A stretch of DNA of 64,000 bases from Apricaphanius iberus. Its lineage: Eukaryota > Chordata > Actinopteri > Cyprinodontiformes > Aphaniidae. The notes beneath the pieces are model-generated. The model saw nothing but the letters and a program-made list of their open reading frames with translations, searched no databases and was not told the origin of the DNA. Of the stretch, positions 23,556-35,354 are shown one piece after another. Each line of letters begins with the position of its first letter. The stretch's first letter is position 1. A program made the translations under genes and the position numbers. The stretch is taken from the NCBI GenBank assembly GCA_028564705.1, contig JAPXFQ010000113.1:930001-994000 (forward strand), in the 5' to 3' direction.

Positions 23556-25429
23556 ATGTGTGTCCTCTCTCTTTTTGGTGAATATAAAAAAGTATCCTTG
23601 CCTGTGAAGCCCTTCTAATACAAAGATGACAACAACACAAAAAAGTGTTGCAACATGTTTGTGAAAGTAATGGTAGTTAATTCAAGCACCACTTCCCTTT
23701 CAAAGAACCCATTCTTCTCTTCCTCAGGTCTTCAACAAAAATTTTTTACCCTGGGCTAATTATAACAATAGCTAAAACAATTAGTTTGTGGCAGGGCTAA
23801 AACGATCTTAAAATAAATGGTGATTAAATTGCATATAATCTGAGTACTCTTTTGCTCAGATTAGATGTGGGTCTTGTGACGTGAGCTTTTGTCCAAAAAA
23901 CTGCCTGAGCTAATTCCAAAATTAAATTCGTAGTCAGAGGCTGTGTGGGTGGGTGACCATTCATTTAAAGAAAACTCTTGATAATCCAGTTAAGGAGGAT
24001 CATTTCCTTTAGTACTCAGGGACTGTCCGAAAGCAAGTCAGAAAACCTGAAAAGAAAGGTGACAGAAGGAGGTTAACGTGTGTGTAGTGTTGCGTGGCTT
24101 CAGAGAGTAAAATACAGACAAAGCTTTAAAACAAAAACAAAAAAGAGGCTTTAGAGTTTTGCAAACATGTCTGGGGTTCTTTGCTTCACTTTGTGACTGT
24201 ACCGTTTGGCAGATAATTACCTCTTTGTTTGCCTGTTTTAGAAAAGCTCCCCTGACCAGGAGCCAGGATGCCTTTCACAGAGTGCGAGCGAGCATACACG
24301 TGGTTGAATATGCATGAGTGGAGTGAAGGGCCTTCTCATCTATTCAATGCTCTTTAGCTGACATTTTTCTTTTTTGTCGAGCAGAAGCCGCACAGTGCTG
24401 GTCTCATTAACTGGTACCTCTGGTAAAGCAGTGGAAAAAATGTTTTCATTGTTCTTTGCAGCACTATAGACTTACAAAAATTACTGTTTCTAACAAAATA
24501 ACCAAACTATCAGTATTTCTAGTAACTCTATATAAGCACTGCTAAGAATGGTAGTCAATCAGTAATTCTGTGGGTCTGTTTTTTCCAAGGGCCATTAGAA
24601 CCTTGGAGTGAACAACAGTAAGGTTTGTTTTTTTATACAAGTACATTTTTAATCAAAATCTGATGTCCTCTCTCAGAAAAAATAAAGTAGGCCCTTACAT
24701 AGTTGTTCAACGTGATAACTCAAATCATCTGACCCAATGAGGATGGAAGTATCTCACCAAAAAAAAGTACATTATCTGCCAAGGCCATGAAAGTCCCCAC
24801 ACCAGAATCCCATAGAAAACCTTTTTTTTAAAAATATTAACATGAAATGACTACTCAAAGCTATTGTGATCAAAGAAAATGAATCAATTCTCTAAAATAA
24901 GATGAGTCTCTAAAAGCATTTAAGACATTTTTATTTCAACATGTCTAACCAGAACATAGGGGGAAAAGAGCACACTCGTGCATTCCCTCACTCATCCCTC
25001 CTAACCTAACCCTTAAATACATATCCATAACCACAGGTTAATCTTTCAGTCCGTCTGATCAATTGATGAGCGCTTCTTGAGATTAGATACCCCACTCATA
25101 GCGAGGCAGCATCACGTCACCTTGATTGTAGAACACAGCTCAGTCTTCTTGGGTCAGTGTATTCTGTAGATTTCCACTTGTTCCGCAGATATTGAGCAGA
25201 TAACCGGTTGTTCTTATATCCATCAGATGAAAATAGAGACACATTACTGAGTTCTTAAACATGTGCTAAGCAAAAAGGGCAACATATAGTTACAAGAGAA
25301 AGTGTTCTTCTAACCAAATTATTCCACATCACTTTCAGAGAAAGAGTAAGGGTCCACAAGTTCTCGCTCTATTATAATCAGAACTGGAGGTTAAAGAATC
25401 ATTATGTCCCCTTTACTTTTGTTAGACTT
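23556..25429. other. Non-coding sequence; weak Tc1-like trace
   Basis: No gene. 24660-24830 has words reminiscent of the last third of a Tc1 transposase gene (for example 'accagaatcccatagaaaac' near 24801, where PxxNPIEN is normally encoded), but no frame survives and the call is not secure. Confidence 0.3.
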
Positions 25430-25432
25430 TAA

Positions 25433-25772
25433 GGCTACGTCCACACTAAGCCGATAAGGTTATACGGGGAGTTAGACGCCTTTTTTGGACAGATGACGAG
25501 ATCGATTTATTATTCTTCGCTGTTGTCTTTGTCTGTAGTGTCGTATTGTTATTGACGCAGCATTCATTGACGCCACTTCCTTTCATTATCCGGGGAAGCT
25601 GTCCACACTAGCTCGTTTAGCCGTTGAATTAAGATCTACACAGCACTCTCACCCGGCTAATAGTTTTCCGGCCACAGACTTTAAACGATGCCGGGTTAGT
25701 GTGGACGATAGGGGGGTGTAGACTAAATAATTATACGTTTAAGGCATTATCCGGCTTAGTGTTGACGTGGCC
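25433..25772. mobile_element. 340-bp MITE with TIRs and TAA target duplication
   Basis: The left end GGCTACGTCCACACTAAGCC and the right end 'ggcttagtgttgacgtggcc' are reverse complements with two mismatches. The element is flanked by TAA on both sides (25430-25432 and 25773-25775). Internally, 'ccacactagctcgtttagcc' and 'ccgggttagtgtgga' give further inverted words. The ends and 3-bp TAA duplication suggest a PIF/Harbinger-type non-autonomous element. It has no coding capacity and is well preserved compared with its neighbours. Confidence 0.7.
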
Positions 25773-26047
25773 TAAGATACTGCTTACAGATAAATCGGAA
25801 TCTCAGGCTACTGACTAGAAGCCTTTTAAGCTTTTTTTTGCATGCTGCAAGAATCGCAATGAATGATGTTCTGAGAAGCTCTCTAGAATGCTGTATAATT
25901 GCATTCTATAGAAACACACTGCTATCCAATCCTATTGATACCCCTTAAACCCCACCACCATTTTAAAAATCAGACTAAAATTTTCAACTTATTACATTGG
26001 GATTTATTTGCTGGACCCAAAAACTGAATATTTGTCAAGTAGAAAGA

Positions 26048-26668
26048 AAAGAATGCCCTTTGAAAGTTTTATTATTATATAAATAAAAATATTTGGCTTT
26101 ACATATATTCACACCCATTACTCTGCCAATAAACGAAAGGCAACCAATTTGCTTTAAAAGTCACCTAGTTAAACCTAATAAAGTCCATCAGTGTGTGATT
26201 TAGTCTCAGTATATATAAAAAAGACTCAGTAAAAGGCCCCAGAGGGTTGTTAGAGAACATGACCGAAACAAACAGCATCATGAAGACCACAGCAGACACA
26301 TCACGGAGAAAGCTGTGGAGAAGTTTAAACCAGGGTTGCATTATATAACAAAATCCCAATATTTGTAAATCTCACAAAGCAATGCCTATGGCACAGCCAA
26401 AAGCCTGCTGAGACATAGCCATGCACTTAAACTGGCAGTCTGAGTAAGGATAATATTTGCCAGAGAAGCAGCCAAGAGGTCTGTGGTTTATCTGGAACAG
26501 CAGCACAGATACACAGCTCAGGTGGACAGTCTGTCGGCATGATAACCATTAGTCACGTATTCAATAAATCTGGCTTTTATGGAAGAGAGGCAAAAAGAAA
26601 ACAGTTATTGAAAGAAAACCATGAAAAGCAGTTTGCCAAAACTCTGAAGGAAACACAGCAAACACTGA
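26048..26668 (+). pseudogene. Tc1/mariner element, first half
   Basis: Sense-oriented start of a Tc1-like element. The left arm is ('tgccctttgaaagttttatt', then 'attcacacccatta', then 'aaagtccatcagtgtgtgat'). It is followed by the decayed N-terminal half of a transposase gene: 'cagcatcatgaagaccacag', 'gagaagtttaaaccagggtt', 'agagaagcagccaagaggtc', 'cagctcaggtggacagtctg', 'aaatctggcttttatggaag'. Homology stops at 'aaacacagcaaaca' (26668) and resumes 2.8 kb later at 29445. There are frame breaks throughout. Confidence 0.7.
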
Positions 26669-28851
26669 TGTTGGCCTGAAACATTTTTAATGGAACACCT
26701 CCTATCTACTTGACTTGGTCACTACGGTTCTTAATTTATTGTAGTGCAACAAAGGATATTTTGGCTATACTTTTTTTCAAACGGGAATTTCAAACATAAC
26801 AGCAGCAAAGTGACAGATTCAAACCAAGGTAAAATTTGAAAGAAATTATTCAAAATAAAAAATATGTACAGTAGAGTCAGGTGGAAATTACAACATTAAT
26901 ATATTATATTAAATATCATACTCAGATCTAAGAAACGTTCAGCTGATCAGGAAAACAAAATATTTACATAATGTGCATAAAAAACTAAACAGAACTGGTG
27001 TAAAACAGAGATGTACAAGAACAGTAGAAACTTCATTTGAAATGAGAAGACGGTGCAATTTACAGCTGCAATGCAAGAGATTTTTAAAGATGCACTCCGC
27101 AACTTTTAAAGTAAAACATGTGTTTTCAAAACATTTTAGTTGCACATCAGCATTTATGTTCATTTTCAGAGCTGTCACTGCCTGGGAGTGTCCCGCTGCT
27201 GAACACTATACAATTTTTCTCTCCCAGGACGCCCTCCGGAAGTACTGACTGAGTTTCTCCTTACGGCAGTATGCTACACGCTACCAAGTGATATGAACAA
27301 ACCCGCGGTTTTGAAACCTAAGCCATATCAGATCCCGCAAAGAAACCAAAGAAGGCGCTATCAAAAGAAGCTAGGAAAATAAAAAGAGGACGTGATAGAG
27401 CAAGAGACAAGACAAGAGTCAAGATTGGCCAGGGTTTTCCTCGCTGGAGAGCTCTACAGCGAGATGTAATAGGGATGCTGAACTAGCCATGTTGCCTCTG
27501 GATTGGTGAGTAATAAACGCTTGTTCCGGAATAACTGTGTTTGGTTGAACATGATGATGTAATACAGTGCCAGGAAAACTGTTTGACGGTTTACCAACTG
27601 ACTCACCCTTAGTTTGAGGGTGTTTCCCTTACATAGGCGTTAGCGTGGCGCTCTGACAAGACTGGAATTCCAGTGCCACACCTGCAAAAATGCCAGCCTG
27701 CCAACCTGTAGGTTACGTATTTTGCGTAGCAAGTACGTAATTTAGCATCTACGTATGCTGGTATGACCCTGGTACGACTCGCCCCTCTAAACTACGTAAA
27801 AAATCTAAGGAAATGTGACTTATGTGCTAAATGGGCGGTACTCATGTCTGACAGCATGACGCAGCAGCGCGGTAAAGCTGTTTCAGCCAATCATTGTAGA
27901 AAAGCGGAGAATAATGAGTCTACCAAACGTAACCTCTGCGCCCCTCCTCCATACATTCTCTCTGCCTCAGCTCTCTGTCCTTCTTTCTTTACTCACTGCA
28001 CCTGGTGCTAAAAGGAACTGTGTTTGTGTGTCACAGACCTGCCAGCTTTTGGTAAATGTGAACCGTAACGCCTAACGGTACTTTCACTGTGGAAACATTC
28101 AAGCCAAAGTCTAAGTGAAAAAAAGAAAAATAAAGATTTGAGAGGGTTTTTTTTCCTGTGCAAATCTTCAGACTTGTTGAACATGAGGGTCTATGTCCCT
28201 CAGAAGTTTTTAAATAAATATAAGAATAGTGGCCATGCTTGCAACCCTCTAAAATTTATCATCACACATTTATGATGTGGACATCAGCCACTAAATTGTA
28301 AAAAAAAGTCTATCACTTAATCATTCAAAATAGGAACTATGAACAATAGCGTGTGTGTTTTGCAGACTGTCAACTCCATGTGGAGGGCAAACCAAAATTA
28401 AAGATCATGGCCAGTACAGTACAAAATGGGTATTTACTTTATTTAAAATATTGTAATCAAAAATATAGGTTTTATACAGAGTGTTAAGTTCAAAGAAAAA
28501 AGGTAGCAACAGAAAAATTACTTTTTTGATTTACAAGTTTCCAAGGCATTAAGGTGTAGATGAGCAGTGCTCACAATTCCATCTACTATTGAGTAATTGC
28601 ACCGATATTTACAAGTTCACCTTGATTTATCTGAATAAAGGTAACCCCCTGGTTGACTAGCACAATGGCTAGAAACATTTCTAGGGGATACAATGATGTG
28701 TTTTGTTGTTTTGGCTAGTGAGCTTGTAAAACCATCAAACTGCCCTCTTCAGATGTGCTCCATAAATATTTGGTACTGCAACAGTGACATTATGCTGCAA
28801 GCCTTAAATGAGCTATAGAAGGCAACTATCTGCAAAGTTACTGAGTAGGTC
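26669..28851. other. Sequence inserted in the Tc1 element; no gene recognised
   Basis: Material between the two Tc1 halves. 27050-28020 is richer in CpG and contains near-palindromic 'ctacgta/tacgtag' words around 27720-27800, suggesting another old repeat. Frames up to about 90 codons have no recognisable domain. Confidence 0.35.
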
Positions 28852-29172
28852 TCAAAGTTTGGTGGGAGCAATGATGGTTATACAGTCCACAGCTACACTG
28901 AGAAAAGATCTGTTGTAATGCTCCTTTGTCCGCTTAGGAGGCAGCAGTCTATGACTGAAGGAGTTCTCCACTTCAGCAGCTGCTTTGATATTAGGTGAGA
29001 CAATAACTAACGGTGCTGTTATTACAACCAGAGTCCTTCCATCTCCCACTACCTTTACTTGGTATCCTAGCACAGAGCTGGTCTTCCTGATTACCTTATC
29101 TAACCACGTCCTATCAGCTGTATTTAAGATGTTCCAACAGATTAGACCAAAGAATATGGCCAGTGCTACCAC
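28852..29172 (-). pseudogene. LINE ORF2 C-terminal fragment
   Basis: A 106-codon frame reads NTADRTWLDKVIRKTSSVLG near its start and later SFSHRLLPPKRTKEHYNRSF, then a VAVD stretch. This block order (W-D-K-RK-x-SSVLG, then SFS-RLL-x-RxxxERYRRSFLPxAV) is a conserved tail domain at the end of ORF2 in a common fish non-LTR retrotransposon. The reverse transcriptase itself is not seen upstream, so this is a 5'-truncated copy. It lies inside the split Tc1 element and is probably part of the insertion that split it. Confidence 0.5.
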
Positions 29173-29444
29173 AGAGTGATAAAAGTGTCAGTTAATAATC
29201 CACTGTTATAATCCAGAGGGTTTTTTATGTGTCATTCCACAATGGTGAAATAACACAACAGAATAGGGACGTCACTGTCCTTCTTCAAGTAACTTCAAGA
29301 TCCAGCTCTTTAGAGCTTAATGTTCTGTGCTTTCCACCTTGCCACCTCTGACAGAACCTGACTAGTAGTCCTCCTAAGTAGTTTATTGTTACCTTTGATA
29401 TTAACTGTGTTGACATTTTTCAAAGTTCCTTCCAAATGGATAAA

Positions 29445-29945
29445 CATATGGAAGAAGGTCCACTGGTCAGATGATGCCAAACATGAATTTTCTGGACTTA
29501 ACATATTATTCCCACAATCAATCAGTGAAACATGGTCTTAGCAGCAGTATGCTGTGTAGTTGCTTGAGCAGGAAGAGGAAAGACTCAGAGATAATGGGAG
29601 AACTAATGAAGTAAAATAAAGTAGAATCCGTTAAGAAAACATGTTAGAAGCACTAAAGGAATTGACACTGAAGCAGAGGTTTACTTTCCAATAAGACAAA
29701 GATCCTGAGATAAAATGGAGTGGTTTAGATCCCAGCATATTCAAGTGCTATAGAATGACTTCAGTACTACAGTGCAAATCTGGTAAAGAAGTGCAGCTGT
29801 GAAAAGCATTTAAAAAAAAACATTTTAGTTCACAATTAAGCAACATTTTGCATTCGTTTGTCACATAAAACCCCTATAATGTACTGAAGTCTTTGGTTGT
29901 AATAGAAAAAAAATGAAAATACGTTCAATGAGAATGGATAATAAA
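29445..29945 (+). pseudogene. Tc1/mariner element, second half
   Basis: Continues the copy begun at 26048. Starts 'aaacatatggaagaaggtcc', then 'actggtcagatgatgccaaa' (the second-aspartate region, WSDD in place of SDE). Further on are 'gaagcagaggtttactttcc', 'aatggagtggtttagatccc' and the 3' arm 'tcacataaaacccctataat', 'ctttggttgtaatag', ending near 29945. Most of the coding sequence between these words is heavily mutated. Same family as the solo arms at 10.3 and 39.8 kb. Confidence 0.7.
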
Positions 29946-32900
29946 CTATAGTCATGAAGCCCAGGTTTGAATAGTCAAGTGAGTCAAAAACTCTCAGAAA
30001 TTGCTCATAAATTATGCTGTATGCCCTTAAACATCACATCAGGTTTGAAGCCCATGTTTCTGGCATCTTCCATCATGATATTAAACAATAGTGTTCCATG
30101 TCAAACATTGAGCTGGTGTTCTTGCATCAGCAGCCAAATACAAATCACAACCTGAAGGTTTTATAACCAAGAAGTCAAAGGAAAACTTTGCTGCTGGCAC
30201 TGCAAATACAGAAATCAAGATCAATGCAAAGTCAAAGGGCTTTCACTTCTGTGTTTTTGAAACCTCAGTTAAGGCATCATAAATTCATCCCAGAACATAA
30301 AACACCTAAAAGTGAGCCCTTTTGCACTGCATTTGACAGACAAGGCCTCTGTGTTCCAAATTACTAGCAGGCACGCAGCAGGCAAATGGAGCACTTAGCT
30401 TAGATATGTTCGTATGGTGAGTTTGTTGCACGAAATTGTTCATGAGATGCATGTCTTAGTCATGAAAGCCATCTGGAAGGGAGCAGAAATGCCACTATTT
30501 AAGTGTATAAATAGAACAAATAAGGCTCACAATCAGAGTGATAATCCAAAAACAATGTAGCAGCATTGTGGCATTCCGAACTCTTCCACATTGAGGCTGA
30601 GGAAAACATCCTGTTCCATCTAAAAATCACACTGCCACTGACCCCTTTTCTGCATGGCAAACATGACCTTTGACCTAAACGTGAGAAGTCAGAGGTCTAG
30701 GATTAAAGGGATATGACACCTAAAATGCTGAGTCCATCTGCAAGAGTTTTCTTCAGCACAGATGAAAATGCACCAGGAATCTGCAGAGAAACCTAATGAT
30801 AGTGGAGTTCATACTGTCAGTTTATTGATAGAATAAAAACCTATATCCACCAGCAGCACTTGAAACATCAACTTGAATTGATTTGAATTCCTTCATTATC
30901 TTGTTTTTCTAACGGGCAAAACCCATTAGCAGTTTGTTTATTAATGTTAGGCTTTATCTCTCCAGATGTCCTTTTGTTGAAGCGAAATAAAAAGGAGGCA
31001 GTATAATTACTAGCCTGGCAACGGTTGTCTCTAGCTCTATATACACAAATACATGGCAAAAAAGAAATTTGTTTTAAGAAGTAGTTTTGAAGCCAGTTCT
31101 TTTTACTAAGCTTTTTCTCTGTGGCATTGTGTTTGTTCCTTCTTGCTTGACATGTGGCAAAATGTATGAGGCTTTATTACTTCCTGTTTAAACAAAGCCA
31201 AGTCAGGTTCGCCCACACTTAAACACAAACTAGAAGCATGTAAGCCCAGGGGGAGCAAAAAAGGTACCAAGTCTCTAATAAACAGACAATTGTGAGAAAA
31301 TGAAAGAGCAGTTATTTCAGATAGCAGTCAATTTAGTATAAAATCCTCTCGAGTTGACAAAAACATTAATTACCCTCATCATAGTTTTTGCATGACAATA
31401 CAGCTGGAAACTATCTTTAAGGCATTTAGGATCAGGCTTCTTATTCTTGGTGGATTTGTGTGTTCTCTAACGCAACAGGAATAAAACGGAAAGACCTTTT
31501 CATCTTCAAAACATTTTAGGGAGAAAATCTTATGCTTAAACAAAAAAAAAACAAAAAAAACACAACCCCCCCCCACACACACAAAAAAGAACTGAGAAAA
31601 ACCCTATTTTGAATATTTGATATATCCCTTGAAACTCGTGCAGTATTAGGTCCATGAGGGCCATATCTTTTTTATATACCTAACCTGCTGTTTGCTAGGC
31701 AGCTGGACAGATCTGGAACTTTTTAATTAAAAAAAGATTACTGTTCATTTTTGGCATATACCAATCATTATTGGCAAATTCATTCTGGAAATCTATTTAA
31801 TTCCTTGAGTGCCATTAGTCTTACAAGATACCATGAGAACAAAACAATGAAGCACGCCATCCTTAAAAAACAAAAAAGCAATACAGCCAAAATGAGTCAT
31901 AACATTAATTTATCTAGTGGATTGTCAACTTTCACTCATGCCAACATTTAATATACAAAAAATTATCATTGTAGAAGTGAAAGCTTTACATTTAGTCATT
32001 ATTCAGAGAGAAATAATGTTGACTTGGGATGACTAATTAAAAAAAAACAAAGCTTCAGGAGCTAAACAACTGCATGGATTGCTCAGCTCAAAACAAAAAG
32101 TGCATGATTGTAAGTTTCTTATAGGATAATTAATAAAAAACAGCAGTTTTGCACTATAAATATTAAATGAAGACTCCGGACCAGGCATGTGAAACGGGTG
32201 GGGGAAGGGGTTGAGGGGGCATGAGCAGCTGCCCCTTTTCTTCATGACGCCCCAAGTGCCCTTTTTGGGAAAAAAATTAAAATGAGTGTGCACCTCAGCA
32301 TCTGTCTGTATCCTTCAATATCAATATTTCACTATAAAAATTTAGCTAAATAAAATTATTTGGCTACTGTCAGTCACATGATGCCTCAATATGCTTCTGC
32401 CTCAAGAATATAAAAAAATAGAAACCAAATCCTTTGTGAAGGAAAATATAGTTTTGATTTTGAGTTTACATAAAACTGTGTTTATTTTCTTGCACAAGTG
32501 GTTTCAGATCTACTGAAAACTTAATTGATACAATATTCTTCTTACCTTATATCCATGAAATTGTTTTCGTTTTCGACAATTCAACTGCGCATGTTTTCGT
32601 AATACGTATCATTTTAGCCATTTTAATTTATTCTACTAATGTGTATTTAAAAAAAGTATTTTTCAAGAAATTAGCTTTTATTTCATGGTGTTTTCCCCAA
32701 TGACATTTATTTTAAAAGGATGTTTTACAGTTGAATGAGTGCATTTGCCAATCAGGGTCAGAGGGTGGGACTTGAGATAGTTTTACTCATAATTTCACAG
32801 TCACATTATATATTTACTTATTGTTCATTAATGTAAACATATTTCTCAAGGTTTTAATTCTTTATTTAATTTTGAGCACTTTGGTGTTCCATAATTGAAA

Positions 32901-33109
32901 GCACTACATGCCACAATTCGATAAATCAAAACATCCCAAAATTGATATTTATGCACATGAAAATGCTAATAAAACATATCCACATAAATATACGCATTAT
33001 TTTTACACATTTAAAAAAATATATTTTACCTCATTGCTATGTGCTGAATATATCAAATTTATTCTAGCTGTTCACTTTAAAAATCTAACCCCTCAGAGTA
33101 GCTAGCGTT

Positions 33110-33112
<3 letters not shown>
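29946..33112. other. Non-coding sequence, no gene seen
   Basis: Unique-looking, AT-rich. 30930-31050 has complex non-repetitive composition that could be a conserved non-coding element. Homopolymer and C/CA runs occur at 31542-31585. 32160-32280 contains a G-rich/C-rich patch without a recognised origin. Confidence 0.4.

Positions 33113-33114
<2 letters not shown>

Positions 33115-33144
<30 letters not shown>
33115..33144. repeat. (TA)n microsatellite
   Basis: About 30 bp of uninterrupted TA, following a T run. Confidence 0.9.
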
Positions 33145-33149
<5 letters not shown>

Positions 33150-33930
33150 ATGTAGAGTTTTCCCCTTTGAACTGTTTTGATCTCATATTCCACTCCTAAG
33201 TAAAAATTTGCCTAGCTCCCAGTCACTTACATTGGTATATGCTAAGCTAAAACAAACAAACTGCTGCCAGGTGCCAGGGGAATTATAGGGCTGGTTACAA
33301 AATGCTGTTTTAATCACTTATCTAAGTCTAACTAAAGCTGCACCCGAGTTGCACCTGAGTTAACCAGTCAGATATGAGGCTTTATGCAGTGAGAAACAGG
33401 CTCAAAATCAATTAATCCATTATGCACTTAATAAAACTTGCTTAATCAGCTACCAGCTATCCTTTGTTTTTTTTTTACTGTTTGTGTGTTATCAACACAT
33501 CCCAGCAGCAGGGTCTCAACAGTAATATTACACCCCTTCAGATGAAAAACACGCTGCTTTGGCTTTGCATGGTTCCCTACTGATAACGTTGATATGTTGT
33601 GATACTCTATTATAATATTGATTGATATTGGTTGTTGATATTCATGATGATACACTTAGATATGTTGTTGTAAGCTGTTTAAAAATCTTGCTATATGTGC
33701 CCATCTTTGAACTCTGAGCACACTTTATTTGATTCGAAACATTGAGTCAAATAAATGGCAACAATATATTGTCCTGACTTGTGACTTGTTCTAATATTCT
33801 GTATTAATTAAAAAAAAATTAAATAAAAATTAGGAGGAATAAACGACCCCCTGCAACACCAATGTTGCTTGCTCTGATGGATCTCCCACCACTGTCAATA
33901 ATATGCACCAAAAGCATCAAATCTAACGTA
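33145..33930. other. Non-coding sequence, nothing recognised
   Basis: AT-rich sequence up to the TA target of the Tc1 element. No frame or element is supported. Confidence 0.4.
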
Positions 33931-35354
33931 CAGTGGGGGAAATAATCATTTGACCCCTCACTGATTTTGTAAGTTTGTCCAATGACAAAGAAATTAAAAG
34001 TCACACAACAGTATTATTTTAATGGTAGGTTTATTTTAACATTGACAGATAGCAGGTCAAAAGGAAAAAAACTAACTTCAAATAAAAAATAGAAACTGAT
34101 TTGCATTTCATTGAGTTAAATAACTATTTGAACCCCTACCAACCATTAAGGGTTCTGGCTCCCACAGAGTGGTTAAACAATGCTACTCAATTAATCACCC
34201 TGTCTTAACTAGTCACCTATATAACAGACATGTCCACATAATCAATCAATCAAGCAGATTCTAAACTGTCCAACATGGCAAAGACCAAAGAGCTGTCTAA
34301 GGATGTCAGAGACCAAATTCTAGACCTACACAAGGCTGGAATGGGCTACAAAACCATTAGCAAGAAGCTGGGAGAGAAGGTGACAAGTGTTGGTGCAATT
34401 GTTCGAAAATGATAGAAGCACAAAATTACCATCAAGTTCTCACCTCGTGGGGTGCCAATGATTCTGAGAAAGATGAGAAATCATCCTAGAACCACATGGA
34501 AGGAGTTGACCTCAAAGTAGCTGTGATCACAGTCACCAAGAAAACAATTGGAAACACATTACACTGCAATGGATTAAAATCCTACTTAGCTTGCAAGGTT
34601 CCCCCTGCTCAAGATGGCACATGTGCAGGCCCGTCGGATGTTTGACAACCAACACCTGAATGGTTTAGAGAGTGACTGGGAGAAAGTGCTGTGTTCAGAT
34701 GAGACCATAATTGAGCTATTTGGCATTAACTCAACTCACCGTTTTTGGTGGAAGAAAAATGCTGTCTATGATCCCCAAAACCCCATCTACATTGTCAAGT
34801 AGTTAATGAAAACATTTTGCTTTCAGGGTGTTTTTCTGCTAAGGGCAAAGGAAAACTTCACCGCATCAACGGGAAAATGGACAGAGCCATGAATCTTAAA
34901 ATGGGTTGTGGATCGATCTTACAGCACAACAATGACCCTAAAACTTGCAGCAAAGGCAACGAAGGAGTGGCTCAAGAAGAAGCACATTAAGGTCATGGAG
35001 TCGCCTAGTCCGTCTCCAGACCATAATCCAATACAAAACCTATGGAGTGAGCTGAAGCTCAAAGTTGTACAGAGACAGTCTTGAAACCTTAGTGATTTAC
35101 AGATGATCTGCAAAGAGGAGTGGACCAAAATTCCTCCTAAAATATGTGCAAACGTTTGACCTCTGTGCTTGTAAACAAGGGTTTTGCCTCTAAGTATTAA
35201 GTATTTTTTTGTTAGAGGGTTCAAATACCTATTTTATTCAATGAAATGCAAATCACTTTCTATCTTTTATTTAAAGTTATTTTTTTCCTTTTTCCTTTTG
35301 ATGGGCTATCTATTACTGTTAAAATAAACCTACCATTAAAATGATACTGTTCTG
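33931..35354 (+). mobile_element. Tc1/mariner transposon, right outer end missing
   Basis: Starts CAGTGGGGGAAATAATCATT directly after a TA. The inner part of the terminal inverted repeat is present on both sides: 'ttttaatggtaggtttattt' near 34017 against its complement near 35325, and 'tgatttgcatttcatt' near 34099 against its complement near 35243. On the right the outermost 80 bp or so are absent: the repeat stops near 35354 and unrelated sequence follows. The element therefore cannot be mobilised from this copy. Confidence 0.8.
34275..35160 (+). pseudogene. Tc1 transposase (DD34E type), dead
   Basis: Opens with ATG in good context and reads [20 protein letters not shown], then [20 protein letters not shown]: the N-terminal helix-turn-helix that binds the inverted repeats. 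Two consecutive stops (TGA TAG) follow near 34410. The same frame returns as MAHVQARRMFDNQHLNGLES and WEKVLCSDETIIELFG, containing the middle catalytic aspartate (SDE box), and stops again at 34800. After frame changes, the third catalytic region reads [18 protein letters not shown] near 35005-35065, with its glutamate intact. The first aspartate region (ITxDD) lies in the most damaged part and is not readable. Length and order match a normal transposase of about 340 codons. Confidence 0.8.

Noticed and set aside
24660..24860. Another Tc1 transposase remnant
   Set aside because: Only a few suggestive words and no order of several motifs; mentioned in the region entry but not called.
29310..29504. 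64-codon frame with a plausible-looking C-terminus
   Set aside because: It spans the border between the inserted sequence and the Tc1 half, so it cannot be an ancestral exon; no motif recognised.
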